Shown piece by piece: positions 49,896-62,148 of a stretch of DNA of 64,000 nucleotides; position 1 is the stretch's first letter, and each line of letters starts with the position of its first letter. The notes beneath the pieces are model-generated. The model was not told where the DNA came from and did no database searches. It was given only the letters and a program-made list of their open reading frames with translations. The position numbers and the translations under genes are program-made. The DNA lies in the NCBI GenBank assembly GCA_025667525.1, contig CM046879.1:387275039-387339038 (forward strand), in the 5' to 3' direction. This DNA is from Glebionis coronaria. Its lineage: Eukaryota; Streptophyta; Magnoliopsida; Asterales; Asteraceae.

Positions 49896-52800
49896 TGATG
49901 AGACTGCTTTTATACATAGTCTCATCGTCCAAATAGGGCTTAAAATGCATTAAATATCATTAAAATACCCAAATATATGCTTGTGTTTGTTGCTTGTGTA
50001 TTTTAGGTATGGATATTGAGAAAATGACAAAAGATCACAAGAATCATGCAAAAACGAACACGGGAAACGAAGCCGCACAATGAACCAAGCCCTAATGAAG
50101 AATTTTCCAAGAAAACCCTTGAAGATTTGAAGAATTATGAAGAAGGGTCCTCCAATATGGAAGAATTGACACTTTATACCCTTGTATCTTCATAATTACA
50201 AGTTTGGTCCCTAAAGTTTGTCAAAATTACAAAAAGGACCCTTAACTTTGAAGAATTGGCAAATTTAGTCCCTCAACAAAACTAAATTGCCAATATTGGT
50301 CCTCCAAGAAGTCAACAAACAAGTCAAAACCTTGAAGTATGAAGACATGTCACTAAAAGCCCTTGAAGATTGCCAAAATTGCACTTTTAGTCCTTATTCA
50401 AAGTTTATAAAACCTTGTGCCAAAAATGACAAACTGCCAAAAGATGTTTACAAAGGAATTTGGGAATTTAAGCTGCATTCTTTATTTGAAGAGAGTTTAG
50501 GAGTTGAGGGACTATTTTTGGCCAGACAAGAAACATATAACCACCACTCCCTGCTTGACACATCACCCACTATCTACTCACCCACCAATCACCATCCCCC
50601 AACCTGCCACGTCCACTTTCCACCGAGGATTAATAAACTAAATAAGTTTATTAATCAAATTTCCCACCAAACAGATTTTTTAAAAAATCTCATTAAACCA
50701 AACGTATTAAACCAAGCTTAATCCTCCCATAAACCCTAAAAATTACCAGTTTCAATCTTCTTTAAAACAAAGGGGTTTAAGCTAATCCTTTCCAGATCAC
50801 TGATTAACCTAACCCTAATCCCATCCCAACTCCCAAAAAATGTCACCCTCATCCCCACATGGTTCTCCAACCCTCCCCTGACCCACAAGTAAGCTTGAAG
50901 ACAAACCAGGCCAGAAGGATCAACGACCAAGTCTTAACTTCATATCCACGCATCAATTACACCCCTTGGGTCATTTTTACAACGTTGATTTCACCATAAA
51001 CAGACAAGAAAAGATCACATGGGGCGAAAATTCAAAAAATCACCAAGGGCATTTCTGGAAAAGCTAGCATTAGGGTTTCAGCTTTTGAATTTTTTATTTA
51101 TAGTTCTAGAATCATCTTGTGACCCTATATAAAGGGCGTTTAGGACTTAGTATAGGCTGTTCTTGCTTTCCTTGTTCACATCCTTGTAAAGCCCCTTTTA
51201 ATGAATGAAAGTTGGTGAAGTGTTATGTAAATAAAGCTAGTCCCATTTTTATATTTCAGTTGATTTAAGTTATCATTGTTCAGTTTGGTTTTAAATTTTC
51301 AGCAAGTTTATCAAGTTTTCCAAGTTTCTGTTTTCATTTCAAGGTTTTCTTAAACTCTAATTTTCATAAAAAAATCTGATTAAATGGTGATGAAATGTGT
51401 TAGTTTAGTGGTGTTTGAGATTGTGTATGTCCATGATACCATGGCTTGTTCTGGTATAGTGGGTACCCAATCTTAGACAGCCATTGTTTGGTCACTTTTT
51501 AGCTTATCACAATCCTAATCTAAGCTAAAGCTCACTTCTAGCTTTATCTATAAGCTAGGGGTCTGCCCTCAGCTTTTACACAGTTTTTACCTTCTTTCTT
51601 AGCAGATTCATAATCACTCATAAGTTGCGAAGACATATTGGATGTGTGTGTACCTTTTGACCACCACCAACATCTTTCTCTACTAGCATTCTTATCCCAT
51701 AAGCCAACTGCACAAGCCCCAACTTGTAGGAGAAGGCATAGCAGCCTTAGTGGGGTCTAGATGTGGGTCCCACAAGGTATAATCCTTGTTCCCTTGTTTT
51801 AGTTTTCAAAAGTCATGATTTATGTGAATTTGTGATTTATTGCATGAAAATTGTTTAAGTGTTGTTTTCGTGGTTTGATATTGTTCATTTAGGATTGTTT
51901 GCATGTTAGAAGTATTTTAATTCAGTTTGGATTGGATTTGATGTAATTTGCTGTGTTAAAATTGGTTTTCAGTAATATAAAGGGGTGTTTGGATTAGGGA
52001 TTAAGTGGGGATTAAAGGTTTAAATCTTGCTTAAAAATCTGTTTTAATCACTCATTAGGGTATAAATAGGTTGTATGTTACTTTGGTTTTAGGTTTAGTG
52101 AAGTTTAAATCAAACTTGCATGTCAAAAATTGGAATATAGCACATAAAAACAGTCAAGTCCTTTTCTGCTTATTTTTGAGTAAATTTGTGCCTCAAAACT
52201 TGTTATATGTCAGATTCTAGGTCTAAGCAGGATTGAGTATAACTTGTATGTCCTTTGGTGGGTTATTGTGCAAGTTTTGAAGGTCTGAAAATCATTTTTG
52301 TGCAAATTGTATCAACAAAATACACACAACCCATGTTTATGCATATCAGTAACATATTTCTTGCTTGATTGTGATTTTTGTGTGTTACACTTGGTGGTTT
52401 TCTTGTTTACTTGACTTCCTACAACCCAACTGGTTGTGGGAGTGCCCCTATTGTCCATCAAACAGCAACAAAATTCATTAAACAAGCTCCTCTTGTTATA
52501 TCTTCAAAAGTGAAGATACGTTTGCTTTACTCTTGTGTTCATCAGATTAACTTGCAAACTGGGCAATGTTTTGATCTTAGCAGCTTGAATCTAGCTTGTT
52601 TATTTGATAAAAAGTTTATTTAGAGTGAGTTTAGGTTACTGCTTTTGAGTTTTTAAAGTTTAAAAAATAAAAAAAAAGTTTTACCAAAAGGACGTGGCCA
52701 GGACTCGAACCTGCGCCACTCCTCTCACACTCCAACGTGATAACCAGTTGCCCTAGGGTCTTTGACTGGTTATCACTTGGAACATTTAATACCTAAGCAG

Positions 52801-53962
52801 TATTTGTTTTTAGCTTATATAACTCATCAACTTATTTAAAAGCTTATTCCAGCTTATTTTCTTAGGGTTTTTACAAGTTAGCATTTTTCTTGTGTTCTTA
52901 TTAGGGTTTAGGACTTTTTGGTTCAAAAACTTTATTTTTCACGTGCTTATTTTATTTTCTAGGATTATTTTAAGTTTAAATTTTGAAAAGTAAATTAAAA
53001 ATAGGAAAAACTATTTTAAAAATCTGAAAAAATAGTTTTTAGGTTTTTAATTATATTTTTGAGGTTTACAGCTATTTAAGTTTTCAATTTAACTTATTTT
53101 TGATTTTATATGATTTTAGGGTTTTTAACCATTTTTGAAATTTAATATAAAATTATTTAAAAGGCTTTGGAAACTTTTGATTTCATTTCTGTCTTAGTTA
53201 CATTATTCTAGATTTTTGGTAATTTTTTTAGATTTTTTTATAAACATTGAATTTTTTTGTATATTTTAATATTATTTTATTATTAAAAATTGAAAGTCTA
53301 ATTTTTTAAGTTTTTACATTTTTCCTAGATTGTAGACACTTAATTAGGAATTTTGTAACTTTCCAAATATTTTTAGGGCTTTTCAATTATTTTCTAGAAT
53401 TAATTTAAGTTTTAATTGATTTTAATAGTTTTTAAGTGTTTAAAAATAGTTTTATTTGGTTTTAAAATTTTAAAAAATTCTTTTGAGCTTAATTAGGCTA
53501 TTTTTGAGGTTTACAAACTTTAAAATCTTGTTTAGGGCTTTTTAATAATTAATTGTGATTTTTAGGGCTTTAATTAGCATTAAAAAGTCATTATCCAATT
53601 AATTAAAAGGTTTTAGCAAGTTTGGATTCTTTGTAAACTCTTAGAATATTATTGTGGATTTTTAGTAATTTTTAGTATTTTTTAGGTTAAAATTTAAATT
53701 TTGGTAGTTTCTACGGTTTTACGTGATCGACCTTTTCGTCTTAGTTTAATCCGTCGTCGTAACCTTCATTCTCTTCTAATCTCATTTATTTCTCTCTTTT
53801 TCAATCATATAATCACAAATCAAAATCATCTCTTAACTCAACGCACTTGCCTCCGTGAGAACGAACTCACTTAGGGTCATCTACACACGATTTTCCTAAA
53901 TCGTCGTGCATACTTGCCCTAATTACCTTCCTTTTCCTAAAGGGGTAATTTTACAACAATCA
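49896..53962 (+). repeat. Element C 5' LTR
   Basis: A 4067-bp LTR beginning TGATGAGACTGC and ending ACAACAATCA. TATA box CTATATAAAG at about 51125-51134. An AATAAA at about 51230 is a candidate poly(A) signal. The first 34 bases form an inverted repeat (GATGAGACT and AGTCTCATC). The 144-residue open frame at 50287-50721 has no features of a gene and spans U3. Confidence 0.95.
52684..52756 (-). ncRNA. tRNA-like Pol III-type unit antisense in the C LTR
   Basis: Counterpart of the unit in the D LTR. On minus: A-box-like TAGGGCAACTGG, then GGTTCGAGTCC (complement of 52701-52711), then CCTTTTGG and a longer T run (complement of 52669-52677). The order and spacing follow a tRNA (GTTATCACGTTGGAGTG between the boxes). 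The acceptor stem does not pair, so it is tRNA-derived only. Confidence 0.6.
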
Positions 53963-53965
53963 TTT

Positions 53966-53983
53966 TGGCGCCGCTGCCGGGGA
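53966..53983 (+). other. Element C primer-binding site (tRNA-Asp type)
   Basis: TGGCGCCGCTGCCGGGGA, three bases after the LTR end. One base differs from the common plant tRNA-Asp complement TGGCGCCGTTGCCGGGGA used by Athila and Tat elements. Confidence 0.92.
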
Positions 53984-54714
53984 GGCGTGTTGTGTTTTGA
54001 TTTGAACATTGTTGTTTTTATATATAGCCATAATAGTATTTGTATTAGTAGCACTCTACTAATACGTATTATCGGTTTTTCGTTTTTTTGTGTGAATACT
54101 ATTACTATATTGTATACGTAGAACAATAAATTCACGAGTACTCCAAATACGTGAGAAATCACAACCTTGACTTGGGAGTCATTACCCAATCATTGTATTC
54201 GAATCTCAAACCAAAGAAAAAGGCAAAAAAATAGATAAATACTTTCGTGAAGCTCGATTTTGAAAAATACAAACTATAAGGTGGGTATAAGGCGGTTGTA
54301 TTTGACGACCTAAAGGAAAAAGGCTCTTAAGTGCTTCGCGCCACCTCGTTTCCTCCGCTTGCTTGTGCGTATTTTGAGATTGAGAGCTAATCGAGGGTTT
54401 TTCCGCCCAAAGTATTACTAAGTATCATATATATTTTCTTGGTTTCTATTGATTAAACCCTCTTGAACTATTTGGTGTTCCACCATCGTTCTAAAGTCAT
54501 CGAAGGCGTTCACTTCACGTGATCGTTTTCATTCCTTGAGGCTTCTTTAATCGAGAGATTTGATTAAAGAGGAGATTTGTAGATTTTTGTCTACTTAATA
54601 CATTCCACAAAATCAAAAAAAAAGTAAAAACAATCAAAAACCACAAAAAAATTGAAAAACTAAAAACACCAAAAAGAATCTTCTTCGCCCACCCTCTCGT
54701 TGTACGTGACGTTT
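53984..54714 (+). other. Element C leader, ending in an A-rich tract
   Basis: 730 bases with no convincing gene. The last part (about 54605-54680) is strikingly A-rich with runs of AAAAA just before the gag ATG, as in many Athila/Tat leaders. It is probably an unstructured translation leader (inference). Confidence 0.6.
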
Positions 54715-56745
54715 ATGCAAACTCGCTCCAAAGCAAGACGTTCTCATAAACGAAGAAACAAATCAACCACTCCTTCTAGCGAGGAGTCTCCTATTGACGA
54801 ACCCATCGTAGTGAAAGAAACACCCATGGCTAATCGAACTATGATGGAGTTGCTTCAAGCACCCACCGAGGGTTATGGAGAAGCGATTGTGATTCCCGCT
54901 ATCCTTGCGGAGAATTTTGAGGTTAAGATAGGTTTGTTGTCCATGATTCAAAAAAACAAGTTTCGAGGTGACGAAAAGGACAACCCTCATAACCACATTC
55001 GGCAATTTAATCGTCTCACTGCCACTTGCAAGTTTAAGGACGTCTCTAACGACTCGATTAAGATGATGCTTTTTCCGTATTCCTTAGCGCCCGCAAAAAT
55101 TTGGTTAGAGAAAGAGCCACCCAATTCTATATTGACGTGGAAGGATCTCGTTTCAAAATTTGCTTGGAATAGGTTTAAGGAAATGTTGCACGAATGTCCT
55201 CATCATGGTTTTTCCGACTTGCATCAAATTGACACGTTTTACAATGGCTTGAACGATCATGAGCGTGATTATCTTAATCCCGTCGCGGGTGGTAATTTTT
55301 TGTGTAAGACGGTCGAGGAAGCATTGTTAATCATTGAGAATAGGTCTAAGGTCTATAGTCCTCGTAGCACGTCGAGTGTTCGTAAGACTTCGTCTTCGCC
55401 TTCGCCTTCATTGTCACATATCGTTGATGCTTGCCAAATCAAGGCTAATTTGGAGAACAAGATTTTTGATAAGCTTAAAGGATTGTTAATTGAGTTTAAA
55501 GTTGGTGAACAACCCACTCCCGCTGCGGCTAAAGCGGTTGAGGTTTCTTGTATGTATTGTGGTGGAGCTCACGATTACTCCGAGTGCATTACCAACGGTG
55601 GTAACACTTCGAGTGCCTTCGCGGCCGCGGTAACTTATAACCAAAACGGTCAAGTTCCCCGCACTAATCAATTGACTCCACCGGGTTTTCCACCAAATCA
55701 AAATGCTAACAATTATCGAAACAATCAAGTTGGTTACCAAAACAATCAAAGAAACAATTACAAGGGTAATAACAACTATGGGAATCAAGGAAGTAGTAGC
55801 CAATTGCAAAATCAAAACCAAAACCGTAATTTTCGAAACACAAGTCAAGGTCTTCAAAATGTTTACACTAAAGAACTTCCAATGGACTTTTTGAATTACG
55901 CTACGGCAAATGATAAGATTTTGGAAAACATTCAAGAGCAATTGGCTAGTCAAGCTAGGGACACGGCTAAAAACACCAAGGAATTGGCTAATTTTGTGAA
56001 GGAAAATCTTAACATGAGAAATGAGTTGAAAAATGATTTTGCTAATCAAATTAGAGGTCAAAATAATAAAATTGAACAAAGTCATGCTAGGCTTGAACAA
56101 AGAATTGACCAAAAAGCCGCTAGTCAAGATGTTAAGTTAAATGCCATTCTAGAAGCCGTCATGGGGAACAAAGCCTCTACTTCGGGTAGTTTGCCTAGTA
56201 ACACCGTATCAAACCCGAAGGGAGAGATGAAAGTGATTACCACACGAAGTGGTAAGTCACTTAAAGAACCGACTCCTCAACCAATTACTCCAACGGTGGA
56301 GGAAATTGAGGAAGAACCCGAGGTGGTGGTCGAAAAGGAGCATATCTCAAGCCCACAAAGTACCGCTCATGCCACACCTACGGTCGACCCTTTACCAACA
56401 TTGGAACCCGATATTCCAAAGGCTATGCCTATGCCCCAACCACACCATCCTTGCCTTATCCATCGAGACTTAGGAAGGAGAAACGACAAGAGCGCGACAA
56501 CTACCAATTTGAGCTTTTTATGAAAATGTTTCGTGAGTTGCACCTTAATGTGAGTCTCGCCGATGCTTTGGTCATGATGCCCCGATTTGCCGCTAACTTT
56601 AAGAGTATGTTGAACAACAAGGAGAAATTGTACCAATTGTCTAGTTGTTCATTGGTTTATCTTAATCGCATACCTCAAAAAGTCGGTGATCCCGGTAAAT
56701 TTTTTATCCCTTGTGCAATCCAAGATATGGAAGAATGCTTATGCC
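54715..56745 (+). pseudogene. Element C gag, with frame change before protease
   Basis: The start MQTRSKARRSHKRRN at 54715 is preferred; an ATG five codons upstream is in frame. The basic N-terminus is followed by the Athila capsid region (ENFEVKIGLLSMIQ, then CPHHGFSDLHQIDTFY). A jump from KFAW straight to NRFKEML suggests about 20-30 residues were lost in frame. A zinc motif CMYCGGAHDYSEC lies near 55546-55585, then an Asn/Gln-rich region and a coiled coil. Near 56440 one base is missing, moving the frame (LPYPSRLRKEK, then DNYQFELFMKMF). Near 56743 an extra T moves it back, so the two shifts compensate. Confidence 0.88.
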
Positions 56746-58761
56746 TTGGCCGATCTTGGTGCTAGCATTAATTTGATGCCACTTGCAATCTTCAAGTCGC
56801 TCAATCTTCCTAATCTTACTCCTTCACTAATGTCTATCGAGATGGCCGACCATTCCACGATTCGTGCATGTGGTTTGGCGGAAGACGTTTTTGTGAAAGT
56901 GGGGAAGTTCTACTATCCCGTAGACTTTATCGTCGTTGATATCCCCACGGATCCTCAAGTTCCTCTTATTTTAGGTCGTTCGTTTTTAGATACGTCTATG
57001 GCTTTAATTGATGTGCATGCTAGAAAGATCACCTTACGTTTCAACGACGACGAACTTGTTATAAACGCAACTCAAAATTCTCAACTTTCTCATGTTTATT
57101 CCGTTGCTACCATAAACCTCGTTGATATGATCGACGTGGTTTGTGAGGAATTTTCACCAGAAGTTTTAGGGTTTGGTGATGAAGAAACTAGTGGCAATCC
57201 CACTATGTTAGATCCAATTCTTGATAATTCGACACCAACCTTCACTCCATTTGAAGGTGGTGGTTTTACGTTGGAAGAATGCAATGTTCCACGTACTTGT
57301 GACGAAGACCTCGACAACGATGAGGACTTCTCGATTATCAAGGATTTTCTTAACGATTTCCCATTTCCTCCACCCAAGGAGGTTATGAGTATCGAGCCCA
57401 AATCTTCACTTGAGGAACCACCTATTCTCGAGTTGAAAGATTTACCTCCTCACCTCGAATATGTCTATTTGGAGGAGGACCACAAGTTGCCGGTTATTAT
57501 TGCGAAGGAACTTTCGAATGATGAAAAAACCGCACTTGTCGATGTTCTAAAGGATCACAAAGGGGCGATTGCGTGGAAGTTATCCGATATTAAGGGAATC
57601 GATCCCAAGTTTTGTACCCACAAAATCTTAATGGAGGAGGATTTCAAGCCCACAATCCAAAGTCAAAGGAGGGTGAACCCCAAAATTCACGACGTCATCA
57701 AAAAGGAGGTCCTTAAACTCCTTGACGCGGGAATGATTTACCCTATTTCCGATAGCCCTTGGGTGAGTCCTATTCATTGTGTCCCTAAAAAGGGAGGAAT
57801 GACCGTTGTGCCAAACGATGCCAACGAGTTAATTCCCACTAGACTCGTAACCGGATGGAGAGTGTGCATTGACTATCGAAAGTTGAATGAAGCCACTCGA
57901 AAAGACCATTTTCCCTTGCCCTTCATGGACCAAATGTTGGAGCGTCTTGCGGGAAACGATTTCTATTGCTTTCTAGATGGTTTTTCCGGTTACTTCCAAA
58001 TTCCCATCGATCCTCGTGATCAAGAAAAAACTACGTTTACGTGTCCATATGGAACATTTTCCTATCGTAGAATACCATTCGGACTTTGTAATGCACCGGG
58101 AACCTTTCAAAGGTGCATGATGGCTATTTTTCATGATATGATCGAGAAGACGATGGAAGTCTTCATGGATGAATTTTCCGTGTTTGGTAATTCGTTCACT
58201 TCGTGTTTGTCGAATCTAGAGAGAATTTTGAAACGTTGTGAGGAAACCAACCTTGTGCTCAATTGGGAAAAGTGTCATTTTATGGTTAGGAGTGGAATCG
58301 TCTTAGGGCACAAGGTCTCGAAAGCGGGGATTGAGGTAGATCAAGCTAAGGTAGACGTCATCGCCAAATTACCTCATCCCAAAACCGTTAAGGGAGTTAG
58401 GAGTTTCCTAGGCCACGCGGGCTTTTATCGTCGATTCATCAAGGATTTTTCGAAGATTTCTCGACCCATTACACATCTTCTTGAAAAAGAGGCACGTTTT
58501 GTCTTTGACGAAGATTGTGTACGAGCCTTTGAAATACTTAAGAGGAAACTTACCGAAGCTCCCATCCTTGTTGCTCCCAATTGGAACCTCCCCTTTGAGC
58601 TCATGTGTGATGCTAGTGATTACGCTATTGGGTCCGTTTTGGGGCAACGTCATGATAAGCACTTCTTGCCTATTCACTATGCTAGCAAGACGATGACCGA
58701 GGCTCAACTAAAATACACTACAACGGAGAAGGAGTTTCTTTGTCGTGGTGTATGCATTTGA
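56746..58761 (+). pseudogene. Element C protease and reverse transcriptase, altered catalytic motif
   Basis: Opens with the protease ALADLGASINLMP and LILGRSFLDTSMALIDV. A long acidic linker follows (TCDEDLDNDEDFSI), then RT with WVSPIHCVPKKGG, VCIDYRKLNEATRKD, HFPLPFMDQML and YRRIPFGLCNAP. The catalytic box reads FMDEFSVFGN at 58162-58191: the second of the two usual Asp residues is Glu (GAA at 58171-58173). RNase H begins ELMCDASDYAIG. The frame ends at 58761 after [10 protein letters not shown], where an indel shifts the reading. Confidence 0.93.
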
Positions 58762-59224
58762 GAAATTTCGACCTTATCTCGTCTTGACGAAATGCATAGT
58801 GTATACGGACCATTCGGCTATCAAGTATCTCATGGCTAAACAAGATGCAAAGCCGAGATTACTTCGTTGGATTCTCCTCCTTCAAGAATTTGATCACAAA
58901 ATCGTTGACAAAAAAGGAGCCGAGAATCTAGCGGCCGATCATCTTTCTCGTTTGGAAGATCCTCACCAAAGTGTTTACGAGCCGAAGGAAATCACCGAAA
59001 CATTTCCGCTCGAGACACTTGGTGTAGTGAATTCTAAGCTTGATCCTTCCACCCCATGTTTTGCGGACTTTTCAAATTACCATGCGGGTAACTTCATCAT
59101 TAAGGGAATGAAGACTCAAAAAAAAGAAAATTCTTTCGTGATGTCAAGTTCTACTTTTGGAACGACCCTTACTTGTTTCGAACTTGTGCAGATCAAATCA
59201 TCCGACGTTGTGTATTTGGCATAG
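58745..59224 (+). pseudogene. Element C RNase H C-terminal part and linker
   Basis: Continues RNase H in a new frame: [48 protein letters not shown] and [14 protein letters not shown]. After about 59140 the frame is wrong ([11 protein letters not shown]), and the correct reading ([15 protein letters not shown]) lies in another frame, showing a further indel. Confidence 0.9.
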
Positions 59225-60341
59225 AAGCTTCTAACATCCTTAGAGCTTGCCATGAGGGACCCACGGGTGGTCACCACGGTGCTAATCTCACGGCTAAAAA
59301 GGTGTTTGATGCCGGCTTCTTTTGGCCTACTATTTACCGAGATGCACAAGATCTTGTGAAGTAATGTGATTCATGCCAACAACAAGGAAAAGCCTCACAA
59401 AAAGATGAAATGCCACAAAATATCATCCAAGTGTGTGAGATCTTTGACGTTTGGGGTATAGACTTTATGGGGCCGTTCCCATCATCTCGTGGTAATAAGA
59501 ACATTCTCGTTGCGGTTGACTACCTATCTAAGTGGGTGGAAGCTAAGGCTTTGCCCACCAATGATGCTCGTGTGGTAGTTAAGTTTTTGAAAAGCTTGTT
59601 TTCTCGGTTTGGAACCCCTCGTGCAATCATAAGCGATCGTGGAACCCATTTTTGTAACGACCAATTCGAACAAGTCTTAAGGAAATATAGGGTTACACAT
59701 CGGCTTTCTACGGCTTATCACCCACAAACGAGTGGGCAAGTCGAGGTTTCAAACCGAGCGTTGAAGAGGATCTTGGAGAGATCCGTTGGGGAAACCGACA
59801 ATCATGGTCGGATAAGTTGGATGATGCTTTATGGGCCTTTAGGACCGCTCATAAGACGCCCATTGGGTGCACTCCCTATAAGCTTGTGTATGGAAAGAAT
59901 TGTCATTTGCCTATCGAGTTAGAACACAAGGCTTATTGGGCCCTAAAGCATTGTAATGATGGTATGGAGACCTCGGGAAAACACCAGAAAATTCAATTGA
60001 ATGAATTAGATGAATTGAGGGATATTGCTTATGAAAATTCATTGATTTATAAAGAAAAAACTAAAAAGTTGCATGATTCTAAAATTAAAAACCGGGTTTT
60101 TAACATTGGGGATCAAGTTTTGCTTTTTAATTCAAGATTAAAAATCTTTTCCGGTAAGTTGAAATCCCGTTGGTCCGGTCCATTCACCTTGACTCAAGTG
60201 TTTCCGTATGGGACCATCGAGATAACTCAAGATGATGGTCCTAACTTCAAGGTGAATGGACATAGGTTGAAGCACTACTTTGGCGGGGAAGTTCCATCCT
60301 TGAACTACCTCGACCAAGTCACCTTCCCCAATGATAATTAG
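59140..60341 (+). pseudogene. Element C integrase, one stop and one frameshift
   Basis: The zinc-binding part reads [14 protein letters not shown] and, after a TAA at 59362-59364, [11 protein letters not shown]. The catalytic core is open from 59410: [11 protein letters not shown] (Asp), [10 protein letters not shown] (Asp) and [12 protein letters not shown] (Glu). Near 59800 the frame shifts; the continuation [16 protein letters not shown] to [14 protein letters not shown] is open from 59817 to 60341. It ends with the basic C-terminal domain ([20 protein letters not shown]). No chromodomain follows. Confidence 0.92.
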
Positions 60342-62133
60342 TATTGAGGGGATCGAGTCGAGCTCATGACTCGGTAATCAAAAACGAGGTGCCTCGTGGG
60401 GGAGTACCATGCTTATCCTATGTACATATTATCGCTTTCTAATGTAGCTTACGTGTGGGGATTTGTGCCCTTCCAACCTTTGTTCCGTGGTTGTTTGTGA
60501 ATTGTGGACTTTAGATGATCATGATCTTCACGATTGGAGCCTCTCGTGTTCGTTTTATGGGAGCACTCGATCGTTTGCTTTGAAGACTTTCTCAATATCC
60601 ATGATATATCCTTTCATGTTCTAACCTTAGGTTATTAGCACACTTCATAAACGGATATTAATTTATTGGTTACACCCTTTCCATGCTAGAGTAGGCATTC
60701 AACTACGTCTCTAGTATGTGGGTGTTTTCACCCCTAGACTCGAAACATTAAGGACAATGTTTAACTTTAGTATGGGGGTGAGTAGATACTTGCCTTGCCA
60801 AACCTTCACGCTTTCCAAAGTTTATCTTTTTGATTATCATTTTTGTTGCAAAATAAGGCTAAAAATGGCCAAATTTTAAATTTTTCTCATGTTTTATAAG
60901 TGTTTGAAGACACGAATGTAGATTTTCCGATGGCGAGAATAAGAGTAATTTTTGACTCGACCGTGCGTGTTGAGCACTTAGCTTTGATTCCTTAAATACA
61001 CATTAGGCTAAGTCTCTTAAATGAGGACGAGAAATGATAGAGTTAATTATAAGTTACTATGCTAAACGTAGAGTACTCGTATTCTTTCAAAAACTCATGT
61101 GTTCTCGTTGTTTGCTTATTCTCCCTTCGCATGTAAATATTTTTTGCTTAATAAATATTGACTTAGCGGTTTAGTTAGGATTGTTGGGTTTCTAGTCTTT
61201 TCTAGTAGCTTCGACATTAGGGTATCGCCAGCGTCACGGTTTTGAAGTACTGGCACCCGAATAATCGAAAGCTTCACCCAATAATAAGATTTCAAGTGCT
61301 CACCTAAATCAAGCAAACAATTTGAAGCCCCACAAGGCCGAAAAATCTATGCAAAATTGAAAGTGAATCAAGCCTTAATCTTCGAAGCTTAAAAGATCCA
61401 AAATTCGCTTTAGCATGAGGATATACGTCTTTGGCTAATAAAACCACCGATGAGGTGGATAATAAAAGGCAAGGCAAGACTGAAGTCATAATAAAAGCTT
61501 CATGGCGAAGTTGAATAAAAGATGGAGGTAAACCAAAGATAATAAGGCCCTTCCGTTAGGGGGCGTATAAAAGTCTTGGTAATAAGTCTCATGTTCAAAA
61601 CTGTTATAAAACCGTGTTTATCGATTCTTCTTGTCAACTTAATTTTTTGACATCGTTGTCTATTAGGAGGGGTTATTGATTTGATGGTCTTAGTTACACC
61701 GTTAGAACTCTATTTTTAGACCTAAATCTCTATTATCGCATAAGTCAAACAATGTATTCTCGTGAAACATTCAAGACAAAATAAAATATAAGAGATACAA
61801 CTTAGGAATAATGGGAAGATAAGTACGTGATTAGGGCATATGAGTAGTGTTAGCATTACTAACTTATAATGACAATGATCTCGTTGCACGCTTGGCATGG
61901 AATTGGAGTGAAAATCGAGGACGCTGAAATTATTTCTAACGAAGCATTCACATGTTCTTATTCTATGAACCTAAACGTCCCATTTTGCGATGAAAATCAT
62001 ACATTATGTCTAAAACACAAGTAGTAGCAATAGTAGTAGTGTAGCTAGTTTATCATTCAATAAAGTGAATAAAAATAAATTTTGGAGATGCTAAGATACT
62101 TTATTCTAGCATTGCGTGAGGGCACGGCAATGG
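60342..62133 (+). other. Element C 3' untranslated region with hairpins and repeated PPT-like motif
   Basis: 1.8 kb without a gene; no env-like ORF is readable. It holds two adjacent perfect hairpins: GGGTG-tttt-CACCC (60720-60733) and AAACATT-aaggac-AATGTTT (60743-60762). They are followed at 60766-60780 by TTTAGTATGGGGGTG, almost identical to the true polypurine tract 1.37 kb downstream. The region is conserved in order in element D. Confidence 0.8.
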
Positions 62134-62148
62134 TTTAGTATGGGGGAG
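62134..62148 (+). other. Element C polypurine tract
   Basis: TTTAGTATGGGGGAG directly before the TGATGAGACTGC start of the 3' LTR. Confidence 0.92.

Noticed and set aside
50287..50721. 144-residue ORF in the LTR of element C
   Set aside because: It lies across U3 and is truncated in the second LTR copy by an indel; it has low complexity and no domain.
55486..56127. 213-residue minus-strand ORF
   Set aside because: Shadow of the Asn/Gln-rich part of C gag on the opposite strand; its composition follows from the sense codons.
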